From NCBI RefSeq assembly GCF_042646065.1, contig NZ_JBHRTA010000038.1:1116001-1180000 (forward strand): a stretch of 64,000 nucleotides of DNA, written 5' to 3'. The DNA is from Parapedobacter deserti. GTDB lineage: Bacteria > Bacteroidota > Bacteroidia > Sphingobacteriales > Sphingobacteriaceae. Numbering within the stretch: the first letter of the stretch is position 1; each line of letters starts with the position of its first letter. The notes under the pieces were generated by a model, which was not told where the DNA came from, ran no database searches, and saw nothing but the letters and a program-made list of their open reading frames with translations. A program made the position numbers and the translations under genes. Shown here piece by piece: positions 34,853-43,120 of this stretch.

Positions 34853-37123
34853 TTGGATTATTTAGCAGGTTTAAACCCTTCGCAGCGCGCCGCGGTAGAG
34901 CATACCGAAGGGCCGGTAATGATTGTGGCCGGGGCGGGGTCGGGTAAGACTCGGGTAATCACTTACCGGGTGGCCCATTTGGTACGCAGGGGAGTGGATC
35001 CGTTCAACATCCTAGTGCTTACTTTTACCAACAAAGCGGCCAAGGAGATGCGCGAGCGCATCATGAAAGTGGTAGGCGACGAGGCAAAAAATACCTGGAT
35101 GGGCACATTCCACTCCGTGTTTGCAAAGATTTTGCGCGTCGAGGCCGAGCACATCGGCTATCCGCGAAATTTCACGATCTATGATACCGATGACAGCAAA
35201 AGCCTTATTCGCAGTATTCTCAAGGAAATGCAGCTGGACGACAAGCTTTATAACGCCAGTTTCGTATACAACCGGATTTCATCGGCCAAAAACAACCTGA
35301 TCTCCGCCCAGGAATACAGCAGTAACGAACAGATACAAGCAGACGACTATTCCAACGGTCGGGGGCAGCTCGGGCAAATCTACCTCACGTATACCCAACG
35401 CTGCTATAAGGCAGGCGCTATGGATTTCGATGATCTCCTGTTCAAGACCAACGTGCTGTTCCGCGAAAATCCCGATGTGCTGCATAAATACCAGCATAAG
35501 TTTAAATACTTGATGGTGGATGAGTATCAGGACACGAATTTTTCGCAATACCTGATCGTCCGGAAATTGGCTGCCATCAACGAAAACATCTGCGTAGTGG
35601 GGGATGATGCCCAGAGCATCTATGCTTTCCGCGGTGCCAATATCCAAAATATCCTCAATTTTGAAAAGGACTACCCCGATCTGAAGGTCTTCAAGCTGGA
35701 ACAGAATTACCGGTCGACGCAGAACATCGTAAATGCGGCAAACAGCATCATCGCCAATAATAAGAACCAGCTGAAGAAAAACGTTTTTTCGGAAAATGAA
35801 GCCGGCGATAAGATAAAGGTATGCCGAGCATTCAGCGATAACGAAGAAGGCAAGATCGTGGCGGAAGCCATCGCCCAGGAACGGGCGCTCAGCGGGAGTA
35901 CGTATCGGGATTTTGCCATCCTTTACCGTACCAATGCGCAGTCGCGGGCGATGGAGGAGGCCTTGCGGAAAATCAATGTTCCATACAAGATATACGGTGG
36001 CACGTCGTTTTACCAGCGTAAGGAAATCAAGGACCTTATTGCTTATTTTAGGCTGACTTTCAACCCGAACGACGAGGAAGCGATCAAGCGCGTCATCAAC
36101 TATCCCCGCAGGGGCATCGGAGACACAACAGTGGACCGTGTCCTCATCGCTGCAGATAAGCACCAAGTGACGCTGTGGGATGTGATCAGCAATGCAAGCA
36201 CTTACCTGGATGGCCGCAGCGCAGGGGCGGTAGGTGTGTTCGGCACGATGATACAAGGATTTCAGGTGGTGGCTAAAAACCATTCGGCATTTGAAGCGGC
36301 GATGCACATCGCGCAGCATTCGGGTATCCTGAAAGACCTTTACGCGGATAAGTCTGTGGAAGGGCTGAGCCGTTATGAAAATATCCAGGAGCTCCTCAAT
36401 GGTATCAAAGAGTTCAGCGAACGCGAAGACATCGAAGAGAAGGGGCTGGATGTGTTCATGCAGGACATCGCCCTGCTGACCAACGACGACAATGACAAAG
36501 ACCCCAACGCGGACACGGTATCACTGATGACCATCCACTCATCCAAAGGGCTGGAGTTTCCGCATGTGTTTATCGTTGGGCTGGAAGAAAACCTGTTTCC
36601 TTCGCAGCTGTCGCTGAATTCGCGGAGCGAGCTTGAAGAGGAACGGAGGCTGTTCTATGTGGCGGTAACCCGTGCAGAGAAAAAGCTGACGCTTAGCTAT
36701 GCTACCTCGCGCTACCGCTGGGGTACGTTGAATAATTGCGAGCCAAGCCGGTTTTTGGACGAACTGAACCCAGCGTACCTCGACCTTGACTTTAAACCCA
36801 AGTCAATGCCGCAGGACACCGCTTCCTTCGGCGACGAACGGCAGGCGTGGAGCCAGCGCGATGTCTTCACCAAGCCAAAACCGAAGGTGCCGCCGAAGAC
36901 AACAGCGATGCTGCCGAAGGCGCACACACCGACACCGGGTTTCGCCCCATCGGATACCAGCAACCTGCAAGTAGGCATGGAGGTTGAGCATGAGCGCTTT
37001 GGGTTTGGCAAGGTGGTCAACCTGGAGGGAAGTAAAAACGACGTAAAAGCAACTATTTTCTTCAAAGAATTGGGGCAGAAGCAATTGTTGCTTAAATTTG
37101 CAAAGCTGAGAATCGTAGGATAG
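34853..37123 (+). CDS. pcrA: UvrD/PcrA family DNA helicase
   Basis: A 756-residue superfamily 1A 3'-5' helicase involved in repair and removal of RecA filaments. Motifs in order: Q-motif LNPSQRAAV, Walker A GAGSGKTRVITYRVAHL, MVDEYQDTNFSQY (motif II), VGDDAQSIYAFRGA (III), EQNYRST (IV), MTIHSSKGLEFPHVFIVGLEE (V), YVAVTRAEKKL (VI). The C-terminal Tudor-like tail is VGMEVEHERFGFGKVVNLEG. I place the start at TTG 34853 (reads as MDYLAGLNPSQ), where homologues begin. It has AAAGGAA upstream, and the only usable promoter lies between it and the longer ATG start at 34784. DUF4290 and murA follow at 17 and 19 nt. Confidence 0.93.
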   Translation: MDYLAGLNPSQRAAVEHTEGPVMIVAGAGSGKTRVITYRVAHLVRRGVDPFNILVLTFTNKAAKEMRERIMKVVGDEAKNTWMGTFHSVFAKILRVEAEHIGYPRNFTIYDTDDSKSLIRSILKEMQLDDKLYNASFVYNRISSAKNNLISAQEYSSNEQIQADDYSNGRGQLGQIYLTYTQRCYKAGAMDFDDLLFKTNVLFRENPDVLHKYQHKFKYLMVDEYQDTNFSQYLIVRKLAAINENICVVGDDAQSIYAFRGANIQNILNFEKDYPDLKVFKLEQNYRSTQNIVNAANSIIANNKNQLKKNVFSENEAGDKIKVCRAFSDNEEGKIVAEAIAQERALSGSTYRDFAILYRTNAQSRAMEEALRKINVPYKIYGGTSFYQRKEIKDLIAYFRLTFNPNDEEAIKRVINYPRRGIGDTTVDRVLIAADKHQVTLWDVISNASTYLDGRSAGAVGVFGTMIQGFQVVAKNHSAFEAAMHIAQHSGILKDLYADKSVEGLSRYENIQELLNGIKEFSEREDIEEKGLDVFMQDIALLTNDDNDKDPNADTVSLMTIHSSKGLEFPHVFIVGLEENLFPSQLSLNSRSELEEERRLFYVAVTRAEKKLTLSYATSRYRWGTLNNCEPSRFLDELNPAYLDLDFKPKSMPQDTASFGDERQAWSQRDVFTKPKPKVPPKTTAMLPKAHTPTPGFAPSDTSNLQVGMEVEHERFGFGKVVNLEGSKNDVKATIFFKELGQKQLLLKFAKLRIVG

Positions 37124-37140
37124 GGGATAACAATAAAACT

Positions 37141-37800
37141 ATGGAAATGGAATTTGATTACAATAGTACACGGCCGAGGCTGATTTTGGCAGAATATGGA
37201 AGGAACGTACAGAATATGGTGGATCATATCTGTACGTTGCCTACAAAGGAAGAACGTAACCGCCATGCTCAGGTCGTCATCGAGATGATGGGCTTTCTCA
37301 ATCCGCACCTGCGCGATGTGGCCGATTTCAAGCATAAACTGTGGGACCACCTGCATATCATTTCGGACTTCAAGATTGATGTAGATTCGCCGTACCCCGT
37401 TCCCGAACGCGACGCCATCCATCCGAAACCCGAACTGCTTGATTACCCGCAGCACCGGATCAAGTATAAGCATTATGGCTTTACCATCGAAAGGATGATC
37501 GAAAGAGCCAAACAGATAGCTGACGCCGAAAAGAAGAAAGCCATGACGCAGGCTATCGCCAATTTCATGAAAATGGCCTATGTCACCTGGAACAAGGACT
37601 CGGTAGAGGACGATGCGATCATCAGCGACCTGCGGGAATTGTCTAATGGCGAACTGCAACTTGGCCCCGATGTAAGCCTGACGAAGCTCGACTTCAAGAC
37701 CCCGCCTCCGGGCAGCCGTACCAAAAGTACAAACAACCCACAGAACGGCGCTGGTAAAAATAAGAAAGTCCAAAAGAAGCAAAAAAGCAAACGGCACTAA
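37141..37800 (+). CDS. DUF4290 family protein
   Basis: A 219-residue soluble protein. Residues about 5-175 match DUF4290: FDYNSTRPRLILAEYGRNVQNMV, HAQVVIEMMGFLNPHLRDVADFKHKLWDHLHIISDFKID, and YGFTIERMIERA. The last ~35 residues are a basic, low-complexity Lys/Asn tail, which could bind RNA or DNA. The domain is confined to Bacteroidota and typically precedes murA, as here. Function unknown. It is co-transcribed with pcrA and murA by spacing. Confidence 0.88.
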   Translation: MEMEFDYNSTRPRLILAEYGRNVQNMVDHICTLPTKEERNRHAQVVIEMMGFLNPHLRDVADFKHKLWDHLHIISDFKIDVDSPYPVPERDAIHPKPELLDYPQHRIKYKHYGFTIERMIERAKQIADAEKKKAMTQAIANFMKMAYVTWNKDSVEDDAIISDLRELSNGELQLGPDVSLTKLDFKTPPPGSRTKSTNNPQNGAGKNKKVQKKQKSKRH

Positions 37801-37819
37801 AAACGCCAATCGATAGCCC

Positions 37820-39145
37820 ATGAATGCATTCGAGATATACGGTGGAACGCCGTTGAAAGGAGATATTATACCCCAGGGTGCCAAAAATGAGGCCTTGCAG
37901 ATCCTCTCTGCGGTGCTACTCACGGAAGAGGCAGTGACCGTCAGTAACATCCCCGATATAAAAGATGTGAACAAATTGATCGATCTGCTTCGTGATCTGG
38001 GGGTTGAAGTGAACCGGCAAAGCAAGGACACCTATACGTTTCGCGCGCAGCATATCGATCTCGATTATTTCAAATCAGAGGAATTTAAGGCCAAGGGCAG
38101 TGGGCTGCGCGGATCTATCATGATCGTAGGACCCCTGCTGGCCCGGTTTGGCAGAGCAGCCATCCCAAGACCTGGGGGGGATAAAATCGGACGCAGGCGC
38201 CTGGATACCCATTTCCTCGGATTTGTAAAGCTGGGGGCACGGTTTCACTACGATCCTGACAGCCATTTTTTCAACGTGGATGCGACGAACCTCAAAGGGA
38301 CATATATCCTGATGGATGAGGCTTCGGTGACCGGTACGGCCAATATCGTGATGGCCGCCGTACTTGCTGAGGGAACAACCACGATCTACAATGCCGCCTG
38401 CGAACCGTACCTGCAACAGCTCTGCAAAATGCTGAACAGGATGGGTGCGAAGATTTCAGGGATAGGCTCCAACCTGCTCACGATAGCCGGCGTGGATCGT
38501 CTCGGCGGAACCAACCACCGAATGCTTCCTGACATGATCGAGATCGGCTCGTTCATCGGGCTAGCCGCAATGACGGAATCCGAAATCACCATCAAGGATG
38601 TGCATTTCAACGAGTTGGGTATTATACCGACTGTTTTTGCTAAGTTAGGCGTGCAGTTTGAACTGCGTGGTGACGATATCTTTATTCCTTCGCAGCAGAG
38701 CTACGAGGTAGATACGTTTATCGATGGGTCTATTCTCACGATCGCCGATGCTCCCTGGCCTGGCTTTACACCGGATTTGTTGAGTATCGTGCTGGTGGTT
38801 GCCACGCAGGCTAAAGGTAATGTACTGATCCATCAGAAGATGTTTGAGAGCCGACTGTTTTTTGTCGATAAGCTGATCGATATGGGGGCGCAGATCATTC
38901 TTTGCGATCCGCACCGCGCTACGGTGATCGGGCTCAACAAGGCATTCAAACTGCGCGGCATTGAAATGACTTCACCTGATATACGGGCGGGAGTTTCCCT
39001 GTTGATCGCTGCGCTTTCGGCGCAGGGAAAATCCGTGATCCACAACATTGAGCAGATCGAGCGGGGGTATCAGGATATCGAGCTGAGACTAAAAGCACTG
39101 GGCGCTGCGATCCGGCGCATCGACGCAATCCCGCAGACGCTTTAA
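37820..39145 (+). CDS. murA: MurA with Asp at the catalytic Cys position
   Basis: A 441-residue UDP-N-acetylglucosamine 1-carboxyvinyltransferase, first committed step of peptidoglycan synthesis. The N-terminal IPQGAKNEALQILSA (Lys22/Asn23-type substrate residues) and the LRGSIMIVGPLLARFGRA block are typical. The catalytic loop reads PRPGGDKIGRRRLDTH. Asp121 stands where most MurA enzymes have Cys, the residue alkylated by fosfomycin. This Cys-to-Asp change is known to give intrinsic fosfomycin resistance with activity kept. It is the last gene of the pcrA-DUF4290-murA unit. Confidence 0.96.
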   Translation: MNAFEIYGGTPLKGDIIPQGAKNEALQILSAVLLTEEAVTVSNIPDIKDVNKLIDLLRDLGVEVNRQSKDTYTFRAQHIDLDYFKSEEFKAKGSGLRGSIMIVGPLLARFGRAAIPRPGGDKIGRRRLDTHFLGFVKLGARFHYDPDSHFFNVDATNLKGTYILMDEASVTGTANIVMAAVLAEGTTTIYNAACEPYLQQLCKMLNRMGAKISGIGSNLLTIAGVDRLGGTNHRMLPDMIEIGSFIGLAAMTESEITIKDVHFNELGIIPTVFAKLGVQFELRGDDIFIPSQQSYEVDTFIDGSILTIADAPWPGFTPDLLSIVLVVATQAKGNVLIHQKMFESRLFFVDKLIDMGAQIILCDPHRATVIGLNKAFKLRGIEMTSPDIRAGVSLLIAALSAQGKSVIHNIEQIERGYQDIELRLKALGAAIRRIDAIPQTL

Positions 39146-39237
39146 AACAATTTCGCACGTCAATTGTTTTATCGTATAAACATATTATTTTTACAAAAAT
39201 TAGTGTTTAACCATCTATTACTTAATCATCAAAAATC

Positions 39238-39867
39238 ATGGAAAAAGTAATGCTATCTTTAGCAGCAGGCGCATTGATATTGGCATCCTGCGTAAGCAAT
39301 CCCGAAGGTAAGAAAGCCGAGACCACCGACAGTGTGGAAACGGCTGAATCCGCCGCTGGCGAAGCGCTGACCGTGGACACCTCGGCTTCCTCTGTGGTAT
39401 GGACCGGGCGGAAAGTGAGCGGCCAACACCATGGAACGGTTAAAATCAAATCGGGCACGCTGCTGGTAGATCAAGGGAAGCTCACAGGCGGCAATTTCGT
39501 GATCGACCTCAACACGATCGACAACCAGGATCTGGAAGGCGAGTATAAAGGGAAACTGGAAGGTCACCTGAAATCGGATGACTTTTTTGATGTCGCGAAC
39601 CACCCTGACGCCACGTTTGAGATCACTGGTGTAAAAGACGGATCGGAGGACGGTGTGGTTGTTGTTTCCGGGAACTTGACCTTGCGCGGTGTGACCAAGA
39701 ACATCACATTTGATGCGAATGTTGAAGAGGCGAGCGATACGGCAGTGAGAGCGACGGCTGATTTCAATATTGCGCGTGAGGATTGGGGAATCACCTATTC
39801 AGGACAGGCAGATGATTTGATTAGCAAAGAGATCAATCTAAAAGTGACTTTGGTTGCCGGTACTTAA
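39238..39867 (+). CDS. YceI family lipoprotein
   Basis: A 209-residue exported lipid-binding protein. The signal peptide ends in a lipobox at ILASC (Cys18). After a Glu/Thr-rich linker, residues about 45-209 form the YceI lipocalin-like barrel: SSVVWTGRKVSGQHHGTVKIKSG, the HLKSDDFFDVANHPDATFEIT segment, and GNLTLRGVTKNITFDA. YceI proteins bind long isoprenoid or fatty chains in the periplasm. It is single, with a strong terminator behind it. Confidence 0.92.
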   Translation: MEKVMLSLAAGALILASCVSNPEGKKAETTDSVETAESAAGEALTVDTSASSVVWTGRKVSGQHHGTVKIKSGTLLVDQGKLTGGNFVIDLNTIDNQDLEGEYKGKLEGHLKSDDFFDVANHPDATFEITGVKDGSEDGVVVVSGNLTLRGVTKNITFDANVEEASDTAVRATADFNIAREDWGITYSGQADDLISKEINLKVTLVAGT

Positions 39868-39895
39868 AATTTTGCTATAACACGTTAACAGCAGG

Positions 39896-39925
39896 AAGCC
39901 GTCTCATTAACGAGACGGCTTTTTT
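39896..39925 (+). terminator. Intrinsic terminator after YceI gene
   Basis: A 10-bp stem AAGCCGTCTC / GAGACGGCTT with loop ATTAAC, followed by T-rich sequence. It ends the YceI transcript 28 nt after the stop codon. Confidence 0.88.
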
Positions 39926-40000
39926 ATGGGTGTACTTTTAAAGTGTCCAAGGCTCGGTTTGCTATATCCGATTGTCGGTTGACTTGCCGGCTGCATTATA

Positions 40001-40471
40001 TCAGCACACGCTTATGATCTGGTAGTTCATGCCGTTGAAATCTATCCCTTCACCTATTTTTGCGCCGATAAACCGCTGTCCCAGGGGTGATGCCGGAGAA
40101 ATGGCCCGGTAGGTTGTTCCGTCAATTTGTAATTGGCCCACACTGACTGCAATGAAAAACATGCCGTGGTTTGTTTTTACCAAGCTGCCGAGTTTAGCGG
40201 GTTCGGTATGTATTCGAACATCCAGGTCGGCTAACACCTTTTCCATGCGCTTCGCATCCGTCAAGAGCTGTTGATGTCGGTTCAGCTCTTGCTGCATCAT
40301 TTCCCGGGTTGTCTCAAATTTATCTCCGGCGCTGCTTTTGGTGTCATCTGCAGCTGCATCACTTGCCGACGCGATCGCTTGCAGGGCATTGGCTATTCGC
40401 TGATCAACATAGGTCTTGCATGCTTCCAGCAAAGACACCTTGATGGTTCGGGATGCATTGTTTGTGCTCAT
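40001..40471 (-). CDS. GreA/GreB C-terminal-like protein
   Basis: A 156-residue soluble protein. The N-terminal half is a predicted helical coiled coil (ARTIKVSLLEA-like start, then the conserved SSAGDKFETTREMMQQELNRHQQLL). The C-terminal half has the GreA/GreB FKBP-like signature (GSLVKTNHGMFFIAV and ISPASPLGQRFIGAKIGEGIDFNG). Relatives in Bacteroidota are often mislabelled 3-oxoacyl-ACP synthase. An RNA polymerase-associated role is plausible but unproven. The start at 40471 was taken because the -7 element 40478-40485 overlaps the alternative Met at 40480. Confidence 0.8.
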   Translation of the reverse strand: MSTNNASRTIKVSLLEACKTYVDQRIANALQAIASASDAAADDTKSSAGDKFETTREMMQQELNRHQQLLTDAKRMEKVLADLDVRIHTEPAKLGSLVKTNHGMFFIAVSVGQLQIDGTTYRAISPASPLGQRFIGAKIGEGIDFNGMNYQIISVC

Positions 40472-40477
40472 AGCATA

Positions 40478-40485
40478 CAAAGATA
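40478..40485 (-). promoter_or_regulatory. -7 promoter element close to start
   Basis: On the minus strand this reads TATCTTTG, a perfect TAnnTTTG, 6 nt before the chosen ATG. It again predicts a nearly leaderless transcript. Confidence 0.55.
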
Positions 40486-40558
40486 GGCATTAGTTTAGCG
40501 GTTGACCTATCATTTGCTTACCTTGGCCTATGGATGTCTTTTGGCAGCATTAACCGTG

Positions 40559-42148
40559 TCAGCCACCTGACCGGTCAAATTTCCTCGTTTCGCGGATTAT
40601 GTGGTCATAGGTTTTGGCTTCGGTGGTGATCACGTTGCCCGCCTCATCAGTGACTGGAAAAATATACTGTGGAATCATGATTATTTCATACACGTGTTCT
40701 CCCTGCGGAATAACGTCTACCACCAGGTGTCCGTAATGCTTGCCCCCCGAAATCAGCTGCCTTCCGTCCCAATGTTCCGCTGCATCAACGTGGGCTACCC
40801 ATTGGCGGTATCCATTGGCGCGGCGAGGGTCTTTATCGTCCAGGGAGTAGCCCAATCCATCTCCGGCAATGCCTACATCCCAAAAGTGGATGCCATCAAC
40901 TAAGGAGTGTTCCAACGATTCATTGTGCCCGCAGATCACCGCCACCACACCGTATTTTTTGAACAATGGCGTATAGGCCCGCATGGGCACTCCGGCTTGG
41001 CCCGAACTGTTTTCGGCTGTGAGCGGCAGGATGTGGCCGCCGCTGGAGTACGGTATATGGTGAAACTGAACAAAAACAACCTGGCCAGCATCGTGCGCAT
41101 CTTTCAGCTGGGCTTCTGCCCACTTCCACTGGTCTGAGCCGGGATTGATGTCGGGCAGGTCGTCACCAGGATAGGTAGATGCGCTGATGTTTATGTTGGT
41201 GTCGTGGTCCGTGCTGTCCGGAAGGCCGTTTGAAGAGTCTAACGTAATGACCGTCACCGGACCGTAATCCACCCTGTAATAGGCATCCTGATAGGTTGGG
41301 TGCTGATTACTTGGCAGTGTGAAGTAGGCCTTATATTTTGCACGCGACTGATACACGGCTTGCGGCTCGTATCCACCATTACGGGCGCCGAAGTTTTCCC
41401 AGTTGCCCAGTGCTGGTAGGAGCACCGTGCCGCCGAAGACATCGTCAAATTTGCCTGCCGTATGGAAGAAAAACTCGTCCCACGCACGCTGGTATCCGCC
41501 ACCCTGTACAATGTCTCCGGCAATCATCACAAAGTCAGGCTGTTCGGATTTGACGTGCCGTAGGTTGGCGATCAAACCTTCGGTTTCGGTGAGCAGGTAG
41601 TTGGTGACCCCCGCAGGTCGTCCTGAACTGCCGGGAGCCTGCGCCCCTACGGACCAAGGACGTTTGGTCTGCCGGCCTTCAGGGTCGGTCTCGCTATCGG
41701 CCAGTGCAATAAATCGGACATGCTGCTGGTCTCCAGGCCGGGGTGCTACGGTAAACTGGTTGATGTAACTGCTGTCGCCCTGCGTAACCCGGTAGTGATA
41801 TGTAGACCGCGGGGTCAGGTCGTCAAGCACGACGGTGTGCTTCCAATTGGCGTTGGCAAACATGTCGGGAAAGCTGTCCCGTTCGGATTCCTCCAGCGCC
41901 GAATAGCGGAGTGATGGGAGATCGATCGAGTCGGGGGAATAGTACGTGGTATCACCCGTATTGGCTTCCCATACGGCCAGCTTGCCGCTGATGCCGGTCT
42001 CGGTAAACCAGGTGAGCCGTACACTGCCGGCCTCATCAGCAGGCAACAAGTATGGCAGGACCCTAAACTGGCCGAAGCAAGGACCGGAAAAAGCGATGCT
42101 AAAAAGCAAAAGGGCAATTGCCCGATGTAATGGAGTTGATTGGGTCAT
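40559..42148 (-). CDS. Exported metallophosphoesterase, variant metal motifs
   Basis: A 529-residue exported protein. A signal peptide ends near CFG-QFR. Residues about 30-135 form a purple acid phosphatase-type FnIII domain (AGSVRLTWFTETG). The calcineurin-like domain follows, with first block ALADSETD (Asp151), IAGDIVQGG (Asp212), and the usual GNH[DE] motif reading GNWE (Asn249-Trp250-Glu251). FVQFHHIPYS comes next, and GHxH reads GHNE. Substitution of two classic His positions suggests altered metal binding or substrate. It is the last gene of the SusC-SusD-glycosidase unit; its ATG overlaps the preceding stop. A role in removing phosphate from imported or surface-bound glycans is inferred from context. 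Confidence 0.82.
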   Translation of the reverse strand: MTQSTPLHRAIALLLFSIAFSGPCFGQFRVLPYLLPADEAGSVRLTWFTETGISGKLAVWEANTGDTTYYSPDSIDLPSLRYSALEESERDSFPDMFANANWKHTVVLDDLTPRSTYHYRVTQGDSSYINQFTVAPRPGDQQHVRFIALADSETDPEGRQTKRPWSVGAQAPGSSGRPAGVTNYLLTETEGLIANLRHVKSEQPDFVMIAGDIVQGGGYQRAWDEFFFHTAGKFDDVFGGTVLLPALGNWENFGARNGGYEPQAVYQSRAKYKAYFTLPSNQHPTYQDAYYRVDYGPVTVITLDSSNGLPDSTDHDTNINISASTYPGDDLPDINPGSDQWKWAEAQLKDAHDAGQVVFVQFHHIPYSSGGHILPLTAENSSGQAGVPMRAYTPLFKKYGVVAVICGHNESLEHSLVDGIHFWDVGIAGDGLGYSLDDKDPRRANGYRQWVAHVDAAEHWDGRQLISGGKHYGHLVVDVIPQGEHVYEIIMIPQYIFPVTDEAGNVITTEAKTYDHIIRETRKFDRSGG

Positions 42149-43110
42149 CGTGATTTTTTAAGTACCATTATGGCATTGCGGATGCTACGCTGTCCGAAGT
42201 GGTCGTATCGTTTATTGTCTGTTGGATAGTTGACAACCGCGTTTTGCGAATCGGCCGACTCCATCCAGAGCGTCGTGGAGCCGCCGCCGTCGAGGTTCAG
42301 CATATACCGGGGATTGAAGTAATGCGCGATAAACCTAGTCAATTCGCGGGCAGACATGCCTGCGGTTTCCGGCCGGCGGCCATCCACGGTGATGAGCAGC
42401 AGATGGGCATCGCCCGTGATGGCCACGGCCGTGCGCGGATGCCGCACGCCCTGGTGGCGATCGGGATCTTCATAATCCAGGCTGTCCAACGGCTCCGTTC
42501 TCCGTTTAGCAAACGTTTCACCCACCGGCTGATAGTCATACACCAGCATGGGGGCTCCCGATAGCACATTGGCATAAGGCATAACCTCATAGCTTGCTTT
42601 GTCGCCATACACGATACCCCACTGCCTGCCTGCCGGGTCGTAAAAAAATGCACCTTCGTGTTTCCAGAAATACCGGTGCCCTTCGGTAATGGTGACGGTG
42701 GAAGCCACATTGCCGTCTGCCTTGAAAAACGAAGACTGCGTTTGCTTACCAGATGAATCAGTGAAGAGCTCGTAATACGTGCCGTTGATAGCAGCAACAG
42801 CGCCGTCGTGCGCTGCTGCAATTGACGACAGTGAATCCGATGGTCGCGCGTCGGCAAACCGAAGCTGGTATTCATCCAGATCAACCGCTACGACGTTGAC
42901 GTTTTGGCGAGCGGAAGAAATGGAGTCGTACCCCTCATAGTGGTGCCTGACGAGTCCTTCTGCCACGTGATCTATTGTCCAACCGGTGGTCTCATGCAGG
43001 AGGGCTGCCGGGGAGGCCTCGTCGGTGCTTCCGGTAGGCGCGTGCCTACAGGACAACGCCAGCCAGGCGACCACCAGGACAATAAGGGAAGATTTTACGT
43101 TCAGCAGCAT
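42145..43110 (-). CDS. Phosphodiester glycosidase family lipoprotein
   Basis: A 321-residue lipoprotein (lipobox LALSC, Cys21) of the phosphodiester glycosidase/NAGPA family (DUF2233 fold). Diagnostic segments are AAINGTYYELFTDSSG and MLNLDGGGSTTLWMES near the C-terminus. The human relative removes GlcNAc from GlcNAc-1-phospho-6-mannose; bacterial members are thought to cleave sugar-phosphodiester bonds. Its place between SusD (10-nt gap) and the metallophosphoesterase (4-bp ATGA overlap) predicts that the locus attacks a phosphodiester-containing glycan. Confidence 0.85.
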   Translation of the reverse strand: MLLNVKSSLIVLVVAWLALSCRHAPTGSTDEASPAALLHETTGWTIDHVAEGLVRHHYEGYDSISSARQNVNVVAVDLDEYQLRFADARPSDSLSSIAAAHDGAVAAINGTYYELFTDSSGKQTQSSFFKADGNVASTVTITEGHRYFWKHEGAFFYDPAGRQWGIVYGDKASYEVMPYANVLSGAPMLVYDYQPVGETFAKRRTEPLDSLDYEDPDRHQGVRHPRTAVAITGDAHLLLITVDGRRPETAGMSARELTRFIAHYFNPRYMLNLDGGGSTTLWMESADSQNAVVNYPTDNKRYDHFGQRSIRNAIMVLKKSR

Positions 43111-43120
43111 GGACTATGGC

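Noticed and set aside
35279..36319. 346-codon open frame on the minus strand
   Set aside because: Antisense to pcrA helicase motifs; a product of codon bias in the real gene.
36712..38031. 439-codon open frame on the minus strand
   Set aside because: It lies antisense to the 3' end of pcrA, DUF4290 and the start of murA, all well supported; its translation resembles no family.
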